Part shown: positions 48,581 through 60,287 of the stretch, piece by piece | Position numbering within the stretch: position 1 is the first letter of the stretch | Layout of the letters: each line of letters opens with the position of its first letter | Assembly: GCA_020631735.1 (NCBI GenBank) | Contig: CM036201.1 | Coordinates: 72,931,253 to 72,995,252, forward strand | DNA length: 64,000 bases | Direction: 5' to 3' | From: Saccharum officinarum | Lineage: Eukaryota; Streptophyta; Magnoliopsida; Poales; Poaceae | Program-made: the position numbers and the translations under genes | The notes under the pieces: model-generated | Seen by the model: only the letters and a program-made list of their open reading frames with translations | Told to the model about the DNA's origin: nothing | Database searches by the model: none

Positions 48581-49536
48581 AAACCTGGAAGTGGATTTGC
48601 ATCATCCACAATCCAAACGGACTTAACCCGTTCTGGATTGAAACGGATGGGCGATGTCTGGATACGGATGTTCATTGCCACAACACCCAAACCCACCGGA
48701 TTGGATTGGATATCCAAAATCCGTTTGACATCTCCGTCTCCCCTCCCCTCCTGCTGCCTCTCTCCCTGACGGCGGCGCCTTCACCGCGTGCCCGCACGGC
48801 CGCACGCACGAAGCCCGCGGTTCGCAGCAGAAAGCCCGCACGCACACACGAAGCCCGCCACACGCACTCCTCCCCTGCTCGCGCTTCGCAGCCCGCGGCA
48901 GCCGCTGCCCGATGGTCCCCGCGGTGCCGGGCCCTGGCTCGACAGCGCGAGGCCTCGCTGCCGCCGTGTCCGGCAAAAGGCCGCACCGCTCCGTCCAAGA
49001 TCCAGAAGGCGCAGCACAAACTGGCGAACACCGATGGCGAATAGCCAGTTGACAGATCTCGACTCAGCTTCTTCATCGCCGTGCGCCAGACCACATCGTC
49101 AGCGCTGACTTGGTTCTTCTGGGTGCTGTCGTCACGGCGCACGTCGCCGCCGAGGTCTGCGTGGTGCGGGAGTCCACGGGCACGCGCCTCGGCGAGCCGC
49201 TCGGCTTCGATGCGGCTGTACCCGCCGGCGCCGCTCGACTCGCAGTCATGCGCAGCGGTCAGCGGACGACACGCTGTCCGACGGGCGACGGCATGCACGT
49301 CGGCAGGATAGAGCGGTTCCTAGTAACCACTCCGATCCTGACTCCACGGCCAGACTGCCAGAGCAACGCTGAGATTACTTGGATAGTGGATTGGACTGGA
49401 TTCACGTCATGTTGGACTGGATTGGGTCGGATGTTTTAAAAATGCATTTCGTTTGGATTGGATAGGTGCTTTCCTCAGGGTGGATTGCTTTTGGATTGGT
49501 ATTAATGGACGTGGATCTTAATCCACTTCCAGGTTT
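48581..49536. mobile_element. Pack-MULE-like element carrying a P450 fragment
   Basis: A 956-bp element with ends AAACCTGGAAGTGGATT / AATCCACTTCCAGGTTT and a perfect 10-bp target duplication ATACGTACCT (48571-48580 and 49537-49546). Such duplication length fits Mutator-like elements. No transposase is present. Its GC-rich interior (48740-49310) contains a recognisable cytochrome P450 fragment, so it qualifies as a Pack-MULE candidate. Confidence 0.8.
49048..49310 (+). pseudogene. cytochrome P450 (CYP86-clan, CYP94-like) gene fragment
   Basis: The plus strand encodes LSFFIAVRQTTSSALTWFFW, the P450 I-helix with its oxygen-binding region (VRQTTS where A/GGRDTTS is usual). Next, in another frame, comes RESTGTRLGEPLGFD. 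Back in the first frame follows SMRLYPPAPLDSQSC, the K-helix region of the CYP86 clan (fatty-acid omega-hydroxylases, CYP94 being closest by eye). A third frame continues DDTLSDG. Only ~90 residues are present, with at least two frame changes and no haem-binding cysteine region. It is a dead captured fragment inside the Pack-MULE. Confidence 0.75.
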
Positions 49537-49546
49537 ATACGTACCT

Positions 49547-50088
49547 ATCGAGCTGCTGTCGTCCCTGGCCCGTCGCTGCACTTCAGTAACGTACGCTTCG
49601 TGGGCTGCCTCCGTCCCTGGCCCGTTTTTGCCTTACGTACTTGGCAACAGACGGGACGCGCGGGAAATCGTCGACGCGGGAAGTCATCGGCGCGCTGCTC
49701 CAGTCCGAAGATTTCCGGGCTGCACGAGCACGACTCGAGACGCTTCGGCGGTACGCGTGCGTGCGCACCCAACCGGCCGGCCACTTTGTTCTCCTTGCAT
49801 GCACACGCCGCGCCGGTCGTCACGACTCGTCGGTCGTAAGTACGCTCCAATGCAAGGACGCCAACCTCGAGTCGAGGGAAGCCGCGCGCGGTGCACGACG
49901 CGCAGCGGGGCCACGTCCAATCCGACCTCCGGCGGGCTCTGCTGGGAACTGGGTGCTTATGGCTGTCAGCTACCCCTTGCTTGCCCTACTGGTATTCTTG
50001 GCTGTAAAAGATGAGGACAGTTCAGTTTCCTGTGACGAGGGTGGCCAAGACGCTATCTTCGCCAGTCAGATATAGCCTCCACCTCAAA
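49547..50088. other. unclassified GC-rich sequence
   Basis: Overlapping frames exist on both strands (for example 49641-50075 plus), but none shows a domain. Words CCGTCCCTGGCCCG repeat at 49557 and 49609. No gene call. Confidence 0.4.
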
Positions 50089-50097
50089 GGTTGTTTA

Positions 50098-50440
50098 GGG
50101 TGTGTTTAGATCTAAAAACTTTTCACGAAAAACTACAGTAACGAATTTTACGGCACATACATGGAGCATTAAATGTAGACGAAAAAAACCTAATTGCATA
50201 GTTTGGTTGGAAATCGCGAGACGAACGTTTTGAGCCTAATTAGTCCGTGATTTGACACTAAAGTGCTACAGTACAAATGCGCTAATGACGGATTAATTAG
50301 GCTTAGTAAATTCATCTCGCGGTTTTCAGGCAAGCTATGTAATTAGTTTTTTTATTAGTATCTGACAACCCCTACCGACATCGCACGGAACATCCGATGT
50401 GACATTTTTCTAAAAACTTTTCACCCAACTAAACCCACCC
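50098..50440. mobile_element. Tourist-like MITE nested in another MITE
   Basis: A 343-bp element, ends GGGTGTGTTTAGATC / AACTAAACCCACCC, flanked by TTA (50095-50097, 50441-50443). It sits a few bases inside the left end of the next MITE. Confidence 0.85.
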
Positions 50441-50443
50441 TTA

Positions 50444-50772
50444 GTTTTTCCTCAAAAAATTTTCACCCCGTCACATCAGATGTTTGGACACATGCATAGA
50501 GTATTAAATGTAAACAAAAAAATTAACTAATTACACAGATTGCGATAAATTTGCGAGACGAATTTTTAAGCCTAATTAATCCATAATTTGATAATGTTGT
50601 GCTACAGTAAGCATGTGCTAACGACGGATTAATTAGGCTTAATAAATTCGTCTCGCGGTTTCCATGCGAGTTATATAATTAGTTTTTTATTAATATCCGA
50701 ACACATCTTCCAACATTCCATGAAATATCCAAGATGACACCTACAATTTTTCATCCAGAGAATATACAGCCC
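50444..50772. mobile_element. Tourist-like MITE interrupted by the preceding one
   Basis: The body starts GTTTTTCCTCAAAAAATTTT and ends ATACAGCCCC. Its left terminus GGTTGTTTA is found at 50089-50097, split off by the 343-bp insertion. It carries two inverted family cores (TTTGCGAGACGAATTTTTAA and TTAATAAATTCGTCTCGC). Confidence 0.7.
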
Positions 50773-50786
50773 CAAAGATTCAACGA

Positions 50787-51049
50787 GGCCTTGTTTAGTT
50801 CCCCCAATTCTCCCCAAATTTCACTATGCAAAAAGAAGATTCTCCGTCACATTAAAATGTCAGCAAATGCATGGAGTACTAAATGTTGATGAAATCAAAA
50901 ACTAATTGCATAGTTTTGTTGTACTTTGCGAGACGAACATTTTAAGCCTACTTAGTCAAAATTTGGATAATTTTTACCAAATACAAACGAAATGTTACAG
51001 GAATTCTGATACAGTGTTTTTCTTCCGTATTCGCCGAACTAAACGAGGC
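50787..51049. mobile_element. Tourist-like MITE
   Basis: Ends GGCCTTGTTTAGTTC and GAACTAAACGAGGC, with the family core TTGCGAGACGAACATTTTAA. Lies immediately after the previous MITE. Confidence 0.75.
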
Positions 51050-51165
51050 TCAAATGTTTCGGCGCTCCCGAAAGGATGCTGGCTTCAACTGCGTGTGGTC
51101 AGATCGAGCAGAGAAGGATATACTCCTACAAAACACGCACATGCATGATGCACGCATCTATTACG

Positions 51166-51465
51166 AGAGTGTTTGATCGTGTGACTAAAGTTTAAGAGGT
51201 ATCATATGTGGGTATTGCATGGGGGTGTCGGATACTAATAGGAAAACAAATTATAGAATCCGTCAGTAATCCGCGAGACGAATTTATTAAGCCTAATTAA
51301 TCCGTCATTAGCACATATATATACTGTAGTACCACATTGTCAAATCATGGACTAATTAGACTTAAAAAATTTGTCTCGCAAAACATTTTCAATATGTGCA
51401 TTTAGTTTCGTAATTAGTCTATATTTAATACTCTATCTATGTGTCCAAACAACCGACCGGTGAAC
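51166..51465. mobile_element. degenerate MITE of the same superfamily
   Basis: The left part GAGTGTTTGATCGTGTGACT and right part TGTGTCCAAACAACC are compatible with inverted ends; the core CGAGACGAATTTATTAAGCC is present. Boundaries are approximate. Confidence 0.5.
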
Positions 51466-51609
51466 AGTACCGGGTTCCAGTGAACAGTCACCTGTTATCC
51501 AAGATCTGACAAACAGTAACTGCCCGTTATCCACAGTATCAGATCCGATTATCAATATCCACCCAGTGCCTCTGTTACTGTACATTCAGACCCGTCTCCC
51601 TCCGCGCCG

Positions 51610-51641
51610 CCCGCGCGAAGCGCCAGGCCTACCCTCTAGTA
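51610..51641 (+). mobile_element. Helitron-like 3' terminus, plus orientation
   Basis: CCCGCGCGAAGCGCC, then ~10 nt, then CTAGT. The GAA-loop GC stem shortly before CTAG-T is characteristic of grass Helitron 3' ends, although the stem is partly decayed. A possible 5' start (A|TCTATACCTAATATAATA) lies at 45129, but the pairing is unproven. Confidence 0.4.
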
Positions 51642-51659
51642 TATATACTTTTTGGTGGT

Positions 51660-54600
51660 GGTGGTGGTTTTGGAAGAATTTTAATTTGGATTGAGATGCT
51701 TATATGTTGCAAGGAGTTCTACTCCTACAATATGTCTAATCAGATGATTATTCTTTTTTTCGTGCAAATAAATAGTAGGACTCTACATGCATATAAATTC
51801 AAAAGTGTGTACACTGTTTCTTTCCTTTTCTGTTCACTTGGAATGTAGATATGGTATCACGTACACCTCTTCTTTTGTATTTTATCCCCAAACAAATATT
51901 AATTTACTTCCAATTTATATTGTCACATGAAATGAAAATAAAGAGATGTCTCTCATACATGCGCAAGAATCCTACGTACTCTTTTATTTATCGGTTGAAT
52001 TATAAATATTTTTTTATCACTTATCTCACTTGGACATTAGTTTTAAGTTGTTTCAGCAAAAGGAAAACATTACATGGTCGATTAAAATGTTCATGCATCA
52101 TCTATTGATGGCCCGGCTTATCAAAATAAAATAAAAATCATAATCTAGTGTAGGTATCTGTGTAATTGCCTTAACACTATGTGAAAACGCCACACTAATG
52201 GCAGAGAAAAGTGACGGACATTTTCCAGCGATGAGCCTTATAAATAGTAAATTTTGAATAATAATAAGTTTAGTAAATGTAGCAAACTAATTTCGATATG
52301 AATTCGAAAAATAAACAACTAAATATAGATTCCATATGAAACAAAATTAGCAATGGCAAATTTGGATAAAAAGCCGTGGAAATTAATAGTTTGACCTCCT
52401 AATAGATTTGGAAGGTCCATACAATTCATAATTATCAAACAACTAAATTCAAAATTAAAATTATAAATAAAAAGTAGTTGTTTGATTTTTCATATGTTGG
52501 ATAAACATCTAAATAAGTAAAGTTCAAAAGAAGGGATTACATGCATGTAAAATAGCTTCCCATGCTAGACACCAATATCTTAGCACAAGTCTAAGATTAG
52601 GACAAATCCGTGTTGGCGCGATGATGAGACCGGCCAACGACAATGTTTTAGGGTAAAAGGTCAACTATGAATCCATAACAGAGAATGTACAATATGATAT
52701 AAAAATTTACAAGAGGCTAAGGATCGGAACTGAATAATTTGTGGAAAACTTGGATATTGGTTTTATTGAATAATTGAGTTCACCAAAAAGAATTGGAGCT
52801 AGCCTACTTTGATAAGACATCGACATAAATCTTGCCGATGAAAAATGCATGGAGAGACGATCTGCAGCTTCACAGTTCACACGTGGCGTTGGCAGGTAGC
52901 TAGCGTACATCGATTCCGGTGTTTTCAGAGAGGAACCAGGCTGCTCGATCGGCGTTCCTCGTCTTCTTTTCTCTTTTTTAAAAGGGTCACTGGAAGAAGA
53001 ATTCTTCACCGAAATGTATGATGTATATTAGAGTGACAATATAAATTACAGCTCAAAAGAAACAATAGAGTATGTATGCTGACAGCACAACACCACCAAC
53101 AACACAGAGAAAACAGTGGAGGATAACCACACCATATACAATATACAAGGAGGAAATCAAAACTTCCATGACAAAAGCATGTCAATGATAAGCACACCAC
53201 GGTCGTCGTTTTGGACTTCAGAGGTCCACAAGTAACGTAGTAAAGCTGTGTGTCAGTGATACTGATCATAAGCACAGGCTGATCATTGCTCTGATGCAGC
53301 TCGTCTGCTTTTGTATTGTGCTGCTTGGTGCTCATGGCCCATGAAAAGGCCCGTTTGCATATTGGGCAGCCCATTGACAGTACGTCGATTCTGCCCATCC
53401 AGGCTGATCAGCCGTAGGAACCTTAACTGAGCTGTTTACCCGACAGAGACAGACCGACGAGATCATAAACAAGAAAAGTAACCATATACATATACTATAC
53501 ATATGAAGCTCGACAATGATGATCGAGATGGGCTGACAAGTTTTCTGACAGTATATGTATATATTTGTACAACTGAACAAACTAGAATCACGAGAGATAT
53601 GCTCGGTGGAACTGAGAATCATTCTCGGCCATAGAAAAATGCAGGGAAGTGGCACCAGTCCACCTAAACGCACGAGAAATGCTCTTCGGAATATATGTTA
53701 GTTGTACTAATTCGATACATCACTGTCTTCTGAACCACACCCAGTTTCTGGCATTATAGTATGATGATGAGTTCATCTCTCCATCTTTTGGAACATCAGG
53801 TACAATAATATGCAGCATGCATGTGCAGGTAATTAGCAACAGTGCTCATGTGACACAACACTTCAATTTCAATAAATCTGAATGCATTATTATCATAGAT
53901 TGTGCTCAAAGACTGATTACACTAATTCCCGATTATTGATGTCCCTGATGACGTCTTCAGTGATGTATGGATACATCATCGCTGAGGGCGACGCCGTCCG
54001 TCGATCTCCTTGGCACTGCAAGCTGTAAGAATGCGACAGCCGTTTGCGGTGAGCTACGGCCAGGGAGGTGACTCGGTGAGTGATTACCGATAAGCCTGGT
54101 GGCCTGTCCACGAAACGCATACATGGCTGTCGATGGAGGTCGTCTTCCTGGTCATCCTAGCTTTCCCCTTGTTGCGTTGCGCATTGTGCCTGCGCAGAAT
54201 CGGATTCTTCAGCGTTTTCATTCTTCTGTGTGCCTCTCCTGCACTTGCTGTCACAGTCGACCGAACTCCTCTACCTGAATTAATGTGAAAAAGAATTCAT
54301 TTTCAGAGCCATGCTCACTTTATCCATTCATGTCACGAAGCTCTGCTCAGTTGATACTGAAATTTCTGTTCCTGCTCAAGCTGCTCTGGTTGGTTCAGTA
54401 ATTCAGGACTTCAGGTTGGCTTTGCTCAACAGCTGGAACACCATTTTTTCACCCTGTTGCAAGATCTATGGTTTAGAGTTGAGACATGTCTGGCTCCACT
54501 AGTAGTGGTCCACTACTCCAATGCAAATCGCTGATAATCATGCATGGATATGGATCGGTGGATGGACAATCGATCTGGCCCACATTGGCTACTTTTGTTT

Positions 54601-54927
54601 GCATTAGAAGGTACGAATGAATTAGATGCAATGATGCTCTTGACATTGAGGTAACCTATTCCGCTTTGGTTGGCTGCTTAGCCCTGCAACTCATAATGTA
54701 AGACCTACGACCACTAATTGTTGTTGAAGCAAGTAACCTAGAATTAATCATTTATATCCCTGCGTCATATATATGCAGGTGAAGCTAGAGACCTGACGCC
54801 ATCCATGTCTATACTATTACAAAATTACATAGTTTAAATTAGGCCCGTGCTTTTATTAATTGAAGCAAGTGACCTGACACCATCCATGTCTCTACTATCA
54901 CAAAATTAGATGCTTTCATATATATTT
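51660..54927. other. long spacer without recognised gene
   Basis: Mostly AT-rich. Minus-strand frames at 52707-53009, 53006-53398 and 53917-54120 and a plus-strand frame at 54311-54502 are 60-130 codons but show no domain or splicing context. One could be a small or non-coding gene; nothing supports a call. Confidence 0.45.
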
Positions 54928-55302
54928 GGCCCTGTTTGGATACCCTATGATTATAATAATAAGGTTATACAATAAAGTTATGATCCATACAAAATTGATT
55001 ATATTATGCATTATTATAACCAAAATTCCTGATTATCGTAATGCCATAATCCAGGAAAGACATGGTTTTGTAGGATTATGATTGCTAAAAGTCCAATCCC
55101 CCTCCCCCCCTCCCCACCCACCCACCTTCTCCTCTCTTTTATACTGTCATCTTGTAAAGGGTAAAATAAGAATTTCTCACCTTAACCAACCACAATAATT
55201 CAGAGATCCAAACATCATGATTATTATAATTCGCGATCCTAATTATAAATAATTTTATTCATAATCCAGAATATATAATTCGAATGTGATCCAAACAGAC
55301 CC
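54928..55302. mobile_element. MITE with GGCCCTGTTTGGAT ends
   Basis: The left end GGCCCTGTTTGGAT and right end ATCCAAACAGACCC are inverted with two mismatches. The interior is AT-rich with ATTATAAT words and a C-rich patch at 55100-55130. The target duplication is unclear. Confidence 0.65.
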
Positions 55303-57112
55303 TAAGACGTTGATTAAGCCGGCCATCTACTTTGTAAAATTTGTCTTCGCTCCTCTTAAGAAGAAGCCAGTGGCATTGTAGAGCTCTCAAGCATGTTCCA
55401 GAAAATGTTTTAGCACTACGCCATATAATCAAAACCACGATATTGCTTAACAAACCATACAAAATAATCACACCAATGTTTCTATCTAGTTAGCAACAGT
55501 ACAAGCGTACATCGTCTTGAGCCGGTGGCAGAAAGCGACCACTGACAAAATTTGAGGACAGGAAGCTGCGCTTGGTTTGGAGCTCACTGCTAAGCTAAGC
55601 TAATTATTGGCGCCATAATTTGGCAATTTAAAAGTGTCATGCCGGTGCAGTGTGTGAGGCCGTCATTGGCTTGCAACATGAGCAAAAGCGGAGGCTCACC
55701 GACCGACCCTGTCCGCAGGCGGTGGGTCTTTGGCAGCCGGCCAATGCACGGCCGCTTGGCTTGGCCCGGCCCGGCCAGCCCCTGTCGTCCATGGGCATGG
55801 ACGCATGGTCGAGCCGCCCTTCGCCACCGACTGCTACGTCAGCAAGGGTATATATGCTACTCAAGAAAGTACTGTAAGTTATTATTTTTGTGGCCATTGT
55901 TTTTTTTCAAAAAAATAATTTAGCAAGTGTCCACAGGAAATTAAGAGATGAATGAAAGGAATGCCTAGTTAATTGTGAAAAAAATATACTAGTATTAGGT
56001 TACTAATAGGTGATCTTCGAAAAAAGGTTATTGGCAGTTTTTCTTTGTCGTTGTGGCACAGCTCGTAAGCAACCAGGTTCACAGGGAAGGCCATGCATCC
56101 GGACCTATGGGCGTCTAGGTTCAGACAGCAGTTAATGCACCTTGTTCAATGCTACAACGACCAACATATCGGGACAGAGGGAGTATTCTTTATCGAGGAA
56201 ATATTGTGCCCTGATAATTTATTTATTGTCCTTAACTCCTAAGTAAATATAGATTTTTTTGCAAGGACTAATATAGATGTAGTGAAAATTGCTTAGAGGT
56301 GCACATGCGTGGTTAAGGAAAATTCCAGTTATATGGGGTTTAATTTGTGGACTTGGCATGAATAATATTAATGAATATTCGTAATTTTTTGCGATTGAAA
56401 TAATCTCCGGTAATATTTCACCCAGAGTAGATGATATACTATGTCTATTGCTCGACTGACTATTGGATCCATCCAGACAAGGCAGCGACACAAAATGATT
56501 GCACCAGAAAATAGTAGTGATGGGCACATGACCAGTACTACTTCTAGTATAATTGCCAGTCAACTGCTCTAATTAAAGTCTTCTATAAGAAAACATTCCA
56601 CACCCAATCCCTGCAGCAAATTTGGTTAGTTAGGTCTTATACCCCTACTGTTTTGTGGTCGACATCCTGGACCAAACTGACAGCACGATTTGCTGTTTGG
56701 TACTGGAACTCTGGAAGGATGTACTACATGTGTACTGAAGAAATGAGAAAGTTACTGTGTCTGTGTCGCAGCATAGATTCCAGTTATACACCGGAGTGTG
56801 ATGGACAGTGAACTGAAAAGGAAGTTGTTTCAAATTTGCAAGAAGATTCACATTGTCGGCACATATATGGACTAAATGTAGATGTCAAAAACTGCACAGT
56901 TTTGTGTACTGCAGACGATATTTTAAATAGTTATTATCACTACAGTGTGACGGGACATTTACTATGCAAAGTTTGGATCCCAAATTTGGAATCTAAACAA
57001 GGCCGAAGTTTTACAGCTTGCAGGTTATACTGTCCCCTGCAGTTAAGTCAAAACCATTTGTGTTCAGAGAACTACACGTGTACACCTGCAGTACAACTGT
57101 ACAAGTACACTA
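55303..57112. other. unclassified spacer
   Basis: Short GC-rich patch at 55680-55840 with overlapping frames; otherwise AT-rich. A lone Stowaway-like end (GGGACAGAGGGAGTA) sits at about 56171-56185 without a partner. Confidence 0.45.
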
Positions 57113-57355
57113 GGGTGTGTTCACTTCGCGAAAAGTAGCTGAAAAGTTACTGTATCATTTTTCGTTGTTATTTGGCAAAATTTGTCCAATCATGGACTAA
57201 CTAGGCTCAAAAGATTTGTCCTGACATTTACAGACAAACTATGTAATTAGTTATCTTTTTTACCTATATTTAATGCTCCATGCATGCGTCGAAAGATTTG
57301 ATGTGATGGGTGAAAGAGGAAATATTTTGGGTTGGGATGATGAAGTGAACAAGGC
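57113..57355. mobile_element. Tourist-like MITE, subfamily A, second copy
   Basis: Closely similar along its length to 12413-12656 (for example ATTTGGCAAAATTTGTCCAA, ACATTTACAGACAAACTATG). Ends GGGTGTGTTCACTTC / GAAGTGAACAAGGC. Confidence 0.85.
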
Positions 57356-57647
57356 CTAGTAGGAACGAACCGGTAGGTGCCCTAAACTGAGTGCCACTGA
57401 CATTGTGGGCCAGAGCTGACACCCCAGTCAAACTGTCAAACCAGCACGGGATACACATACAGTCAGCACCAGCCGTAGCCGGCCTGCTGAGTCGGATGTG
57501 AAGATGGACAGATAAGCATGTAAAAACATGACATGTTCTGATGATGTATGCTACATTTCTACTCCTATTTGTGTACCATTCAAATACTCAATAAACTCCT
57601 CGTGAGTTGGGTGAAAGAAACGTCCAAGTTAAATTCGGACACCTTTC

Positions 57648-57681
<34 letters not shown>

Positions 57682-58750
57682 GGACACCGACAGCTCTGTT
57701 ATGTATCCTAATTATTAGCCTGCCTTTCTTGCATTGCCAGCCGATTATAAAAAAAACCAAATCACTCAGCGTAAATACGCAGTTTGGCAGCTAAAGCACG
57801 TCAGCGTCGTTTACCAGGCCACACAATATAATGCAAGGAAGAGAGCCTTGCATCCAGTTGGAGAAGAAAGCGAGAGGAAATTGACGTCGTTGAAACGTGC
57901 CGGACAAGCACATTTCAAGAACCAAAGCATGTCCAATCGTACATCATGAAGCTACCAAGAACCAAGCATGCATGCATATTAAGCAATACAGACACCGTCA
58001 TCACATCACTGGGATTATTGTAACTGATCTTATTTTTTTTCTCCCTCCCTATTTCCTTTGTGGGCATATATAGTTATCTTAAACCTTACGGAACAAGATC
58101 GGATTTTAATCAGGATGAGTTACATACGCAAACAATTCGTTCAACTCGTATCCACCCGAATTCAAATTTTACGGGTTAATCTAGAGACGAGAAGAAACAT
58201 GTAGCGCGACACAGTTGACCGCGCAAAGGTTTGGTCGTCGCCTAGTCGGGTCTACTTCAAACTTGTGGAAGGGGAAAAAATAAATAAATAAAAGCTCCAA
58301 ATTATTACTTGCACGAGACAACAAAATTATGAGCGAGACGTATAGAGAAGATGATTCGAGCGTCACCATCGGTGAGCTGGAGCTGGAGCGGAAACGTGCA
58401 CGAACTTGCTGTGCGTGTCATGTACCGTGTGTTATGCTGCACTGCAGGTTACGTTTCGTACGTACGTCGTTGCATTTTTTTTTGGTTGATAGGATGTCCT
58501 TGCATTTCTCAAAGAGAAGAGAATATGGTTTCGTCCTGTAGCCATTGTCTTTCGTTACTATGCTTAGTTGCCGGACACGTCGGACGACGATCGTGTGGCT
58601 GAGATTAATTTGATGGTGAGATCGATGATGACTGGCAACTTAGCAGAGGTAATTGTCCAGCTGATCGAGCTTGTGTGTTAATTTACTTCTTCCGTTCTAA
58701 ATCGTAAATCGTAAGGTATGATTTTATTTATCGCATATCTTCCTGTGTGT
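57356..58750. other. unclassified spacer with 30-bp poly(A) tract
   Basis: A run of 30 A lies at 57650-57679. Short frames (57734-57949, 58329-58602) have no domain. No gene is supported. Confidence 0.45.
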
Positions 58751-59151
58751 CTAATCAGCAACAGTACTGAAGACTTGATAAGTGCCGTACCAAATCTTTG
58801 TTTGTGAAATTATTTATATTCATGTTTTTAAATGACCATGTGGGTAAAATAAATTAAATGCGCCACAAACCTGAAGCTAAAGATGTTACATATCAAGATG
58901 AAATTATTATTGATGTATACATTCCCTGATTTCAACCCATATATAATTTGCTAATCAGCAACAGTACTGAAGACTTGATAAGTGCCGTACCAAATCTTTA
59001 TTTGTGAAATTATTTATATTCATGTTTTTTAAATGACCATGTGGGTGAAATAAATTAAATGCGCCACAAACCTGAAGCTAAAGATGTTACATATCAAGAT
59101 GAAATTATTATTGATGTATACATGCCCTGATTTCAACCCATATATAATTTG
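58751..59151. repeat. 200-bp perfect-register tandem duplication
   Basis: Unit 1 (58751-58950) and unit 2 (58951-59151) start CTAATCAGCAACAGTACTG and differ at only about four positions plus one T. It ends 1.1 kb upstream of the TBC gene start. Confidence 0.95.
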
Positions 59152-59657
59152 CATGCCCTCCTATACTAATCATAGAATCACACAAAAAAATCCTTTTTGC
59201 CTGCAGCAACTGTACTAAACTCTAGGTAAAACATTGTGGACCAAACAAATTTCCATCCCTCCACCAAAATAGACCACAGAACAACAAAGAGCACACGTCA
59301 CCATACCAACCTCCCTCCTCCCATCCATTCATTATTGTTCCCTTCACAAACCAACACACAAGTATATATAAAAAATAAACAATATGAAAAATAATGTCAT
59401 GGGAAATACATAAAAATATGCTACATGTTTCTCTAAAATAATCCACCTCAGCAGGTAGACAAAAGAACAAGAGATAATGCCAATAAGCCAAGCCACCTAG
59501 CCAATCACTCACCAGTCATCCTAGTCATCAACATCTCCCCTCCCTAACTACTCTCCCTTCCAATCCAATAGAGAACAAAATCCCTAACCTTCTTCTAGAT
59601 CCTATATTTTTCTCCTAATAAACGAAAAATAGAAAAAAAAACAAGCAAGATAATAAT
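59152..59657. other. spacer upstream of the TBC gene
   Basis: AC-rich, AT-rich sequence; a minus-strand frame (59222-59512) has no domain. Possibly distal promoter. Confidence 0.4.
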
Positions 59658-59884
59658 GGGGTGTTTGGTTGGAGGAGCTAAAGTTTAATAAACACTGTAG
59701 CACTTTCGTCTTATTTGACAAAAAGTTTTCAATCTTAGACTAATTAGGCTTAATAGATTCGTCTCGTAAATTACTCCTAATCTATACCAACATACATACA
59801 ATTAATCTATATTTAATATTTTATATATTAAAAGAAACATTGATGTGATAGAAGTTAAACTTTAACCACTCAAACCAAACGGGA
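59658..59884. mobile_element. MITE in the TBC gene promoter region
   Basis: Ends GGGGTGTTTGGTTGG and CCAAACGGGACC, inverted with mismatches; the interior has the family core AGACTAATTAGGCTTAATAG. It ends about 400 bp before the start codon. Confidence 0.75.
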
Positions 59885-60163
59885 CCATAGAGAGAGGAGA
59901 CACCCTCCGGGCCTTCCCCTTCCTCCGTGTTCCTCTGCTTGCTTACTCACCCACCCTGTCTCGGCCTCTCCCTGCTTACCAGGAGGAGCCAAATCATCCA
60001 GCCACTCCCCCAACGAGGCAGGGCGCCACGCCATTCTCGCGAGCGCACAGGAGGGCAGGAAAAATCATCTCCTTCCACCTCTCCCTTCCTCCACCAAAAT
60101 CCTCCAAAATCCCGATCTTTATTCCACCAAAGATCCTTCTTTTCTGGGTCGATACAGATACAC

Positions 60164-60181
60164 GACGCTATTTATAGCGTC
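60164..60181. promoter_or_regulatory. perfect 7-bp-arm hairpin with TATA-like core
   Basis: GACGCTA-TTTA-TAGCGTC is a perfect inverted repeat whose centre (CTATTTATAG) resembles a TATA box. It lies 107 bp before the TBC start codon, so it may be the core promoter or a hairpin in the 5' leader. The sequence alone cannot decide. Confidence 0.25.
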
Positions 60182-60287
60182 TGGCCTCGTGGAAAGGTGC
60201 TCCGCTCTAGGCTCTCCCCACCTGCGGGGCTGTTGATTTGGGGGAGGCAGTCAAATCCGCCTGCGGCTGAAGAGGGGGCAGGGGCGC

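Noticed and set aside
52707..53672. minus-strand frames as exons of a host gene
   Set aside because: Products lack domains, are not joined by plausible splice sites and have the composition of random AT-rich DNA.
56171..56185. Stowaway MITE
   Set aside because: Only one end (GGGACAGAGGGAGTA) is visible; no opposite end or internal similarity was found within 400 bp.
57650..57679. poly(A) tail of a retroposed gene
   Set aside because: No coding remnant precedes it and no target duplication is visible on either side.
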